A DNA stretch of 6,613 nucleotides from contig NZJL01000045.1 of the NCBI GenBank assembly GCA_002692165.1, forward strand, positions 7,042 to 13,654, given 5' to 3'. Positions 5,506 to 6,613 of the stretch are shown one piece after another. The translations under genes and the position numbers were made by a program. The notes under the pieces are model-generated. The model saw only the letters and a list, made by a program, of their open reading frames with translations. It had not been told where the DNA came from and made no database searches. How positions within the stretch are numbered: position 1 is the first letter of the stretch; the number at the start of each line of letters is the position of its first letter. The stretch comes from Porticoccaceae bacterium. GTDB taxonomy: Bacteria; Pseudomonadota; Gammaproteobacteria; Pseudomonadales; Porticoccaceae.

Positions 5506-5943
5506 TTATAGTTTTTGACTGACCATTTTCTCCAGAGAGCTTTGCATCAACTCTAAGCTATTACCATCACCATGACCTTGTCCTATAGATCTTAAAGTCC
5601 ATCCGCCTAATTGATCTATCATATCTGGTGGTGCTTCAATACTTCCCAAACGATCGCTAAAAGAGTGTCTAAGAGCATGAATTACATCATCTTTATGAGC
5701 TATACTTTTGATCCTTTTATTGGTCGCAGCAGATGTAGAGTTTAAATTACACCGTTCTTCGTTGGTGTATCTAGGGAAGCAATACAAGCTCTTACAATGC
5801 TTTTTCAGACGTTTGGCAGCCCAAAGTGATGTATTAACAATTGGGATCTTTCGTCCGCTAGAAGCTGTTTTAAGACGTCTGTGAGGATGTGGTCTTATAT
5901 GAAGATAGGGTAGGGGACTTTCTAGTTTTATGTCATCAATCAT
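5506..5943 (-). pseudogene. Tyrosine recombinase/integrase remnant, catalytic Tyr replaced by His
   Basis: The 145-aa frame is the C-terminal catalytic part of a phage-type (Xer-like) tyrosine recombinase. It shows the beta-hairpin lysine region RRLKTASS (Lys25), the box II motif H-x-L-R-H (His89, Arg92) and LGGWT (Trp115). At the expected nucleophile, the family motif as I recall it is GQGYGxGYSLE, but here it reads GQGHGDGNSLE. His124 (codon 5574-5572, CAT) replaces Tyr by one transition, and the second Tyr is Asn. The core-binding domain and the first catalytic Arg are missing because the sequence begins at MIDDIKLE, in the middle of the catalytic domain. The first 109 nt are an inverted copy of 6505-6613. 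It should be catalytically dead, and its 5' end overlaps the preceding gene by 8 nt. Confidence 0.8.
5835..5943 (-). repeat. Inverted repeat arm within the recombinase remnant
   Basis: Read on the minus strand, this arm matches plus 6505-6613 at 102 of 109 positions with no gaps. The homology starts sharply around the ATG at 5943 and reaches at least to the window edge, so the true repeat may be several hundred bases long. Three of the differences are synonymous and three change residues (His/Tyr, Gly/Glu, Ile/Leu); the seventh falls in the cut last codon. Confidence 0.9.
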
Positions 5944-6340
5944 TGAACACTACGAGATAGTCTGAGAAGCAGTAGCCATTGTGTTTCTTGCTATCATCTA
6001 CCTTGATCTGAATCTTCTTATCCAGTGCAAATGCCATCTGAGCATTCTGCAATAGCAACCTCGCATCTGCTTTGGTCGCATAAACACCGCTACAGCTAAA
6101 TGTCAGGAAATTATTAGTCGGGCAGCTTGGAAGCAATGCTCTGGGTGTTTGAAAATCGGGACCAGCACTTTTTAGTTGCACCATGCAACCACCATAATTA
6201 TCTGTCCCTGAACCACTGGACAATAGAATCTGGTCGATCTTGGCATCATTTACATAAGCAACTTCACCAAAGCTTGTGCCAATCGAAAAGATGCCGAACA
6301 TTAAACCCACAGGGTTTGGATATATCAAATCCTTTTTCAA
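5936..6340 (-). CDS. Small exported four-cysteine protein bracketed by recombinase fragments
   Basis: The product is up to 134 aa from TTG 6340, or 121 aa from ATG 6301. Using the TTG, the N-terminus is MKKD, then a hydrophobic run VGLMFGIFSIG, then a mature start near GEVAYV, giving a plausible signal peptide. From the ATG the n-region has no positive charge. AGGGA lies about 10 nt before the TTG. Cysteines are at 52, 73, 83 and 124 (TTG numbering), in GGCM, PSCP, FSCSG and GYCF. The pattern GGCM ... LTFSCSG ... AQMAFA ... DDSKKHNGYCF resembles a family of small exported proteins of marine gammaproteobacteria that I know from memory only. Both ends merge with recombinase DNA: codons 1 to about 10 are antisense to the plus-strand integrase, and the final Asn-Asp-stop is read from the ATGATTGA that starts the minus-strand remnant. 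Confidence 0.7.
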   Translation of the reverse strand: MKKDLIYPNPVGLMFGIFSIGTSFGEVAYVNDAKIDQILLSSGSGTDNYGGCMVQLKSAGPDFQTPRALLPSCPTNNFLTFSCSGVYATKADARLLLQNAQMAFALDKKIQIKVDDSKKHNGYCFSDYLVVFND

Positions 6341-6613
6341 AAGTTTCTATCCCTACTGACCTCACAGCTAAAAAGAGAAGGCCTGTTTCTGAAGCTAACC
6401 TTCTTAAACTCAAAAAGGAATGTTATTTAATAGATGATGATATTAGATGGCTTGTAGCTTTAATAACGGATACTGGTCTTCGTTTATCTGAAGCTGCAGG
6501 TTTAATGATTGATGACATAAAACTAGAAAGCCCCCTACCCTACCTTTATATCAGACCACATCCTCACAGACGTCTTAAAACAGCTTCTAGCGAACGAAAG
6601 ATCCCACTTGTTG
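6313..6613 (+). pseudogene. Tyrosine recombinase/integrase fragment, running off the right edge
   Basis: The plus frame from about 6313 reads GLDISNPFSKVSIPTDL, then RRPVSEANLLKLKKECYLID. It continues through TDTGLRLSEAAGL, the box I region with the first catalytic Arg (codon 6481-6483), and then IRPHPHRRLKTASSERKIP. This is the middle of the same recombinase family as the remnant at 5506-5943. The front (core-binding domain and start) is absent: upstream of about 6313 the sequence belongs to the oppositely directed exported-protein gene. The C-terminal part, with box II and the nucleophile, lies outside the window, so that end may be complete. Without its N-terminus it is probably inactive. 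Confidence 0.78.
6505..6613 (+). repeat. Inverted repeat arm within the plus-strand recombinase fragment
   Basis: This is the partner of the 5835-5943 arm, with 102 of 109 positions identical in opposite orientation. The two arms are separated by 561 bp, which contain the exported four-cysteine gene and the extra upstream part of this recombinase copy. The repeat is cut by the window edge. Confidence 0.9.

Overview
The window looks like a gammaproteobacterial chromosome segment, probably from a marine or environmental species. It combines one conserved housekeeping gene, recQ, with about 4.3 kb of AT-rich accessory DNA. The RecQ protein is of ordinary gammaproteobacterial type. The accessory genes are small, mostly exported and lack housekeeping relatives, which fits a genomic island. 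Taxonomy is inferred from protein style only.

Layout. Positions 1-4 hold the first codon of a minus-strand gene that leaves the window, with a good Shine-Dalgarno site. Positions 20-468 hold no complete gene, but include a coding-like remnant (316-444) and a short hairpin downstream of recQ. Positions 469-2259 (minus) encode full-length RecQ helicase, with a TATAAT box placed so that the mRNA would be nearly leaderless. Positions 2275-2822 are mostly non-coding and contain what looks like a decayed lipoprotein signal sequence. Two small plus-strand genes follow (2853-3113 and 3160-3507). Then come minus-strand genes: a helix-turn-helix-like pseudogene with an in-frame TGA (3590-3760), an exported four-cysteine protein (3773-4084) and a small lipoprotein (4160-4501). 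A doubtful plus-strand ORF (4645-4842) and a long hairpin precede a four-helix membrane protein resembling MotA/TolQ/ExbB (4976-5395, minus).

The right end is the most unusual part. A minus-strand tyrosine-recombinase remnant (5506-5943) and a plus-strand fragment of a closely related recombinase (from about 6313, running off the window) lie head to head. They bracket one small exported-protein gene (5936-6340). The minus copy lacks the N-terminal region including the first catalytic arginine, and has His where the family has its catalytic Tyr. The two copies share a 109-nt inverted repeat with 102 matches. Both ends of the bracketed gene run into recombinase sequence.

A second theme is that four separate small proteins (3160, 3773, 4160 and 5936) have export signals and exactly four cysteines outside the signal or lipid-attachment site. 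At least two look like distant members of one family. Together with the broken genes, this suggests an island next to recQ that gains and loses small envelope or secreted-protein genes through recombinase activity. I found no attC sites, CRISPR, tRNA or rRNA. No function can be assigned to the accessory genes from sequence alone.
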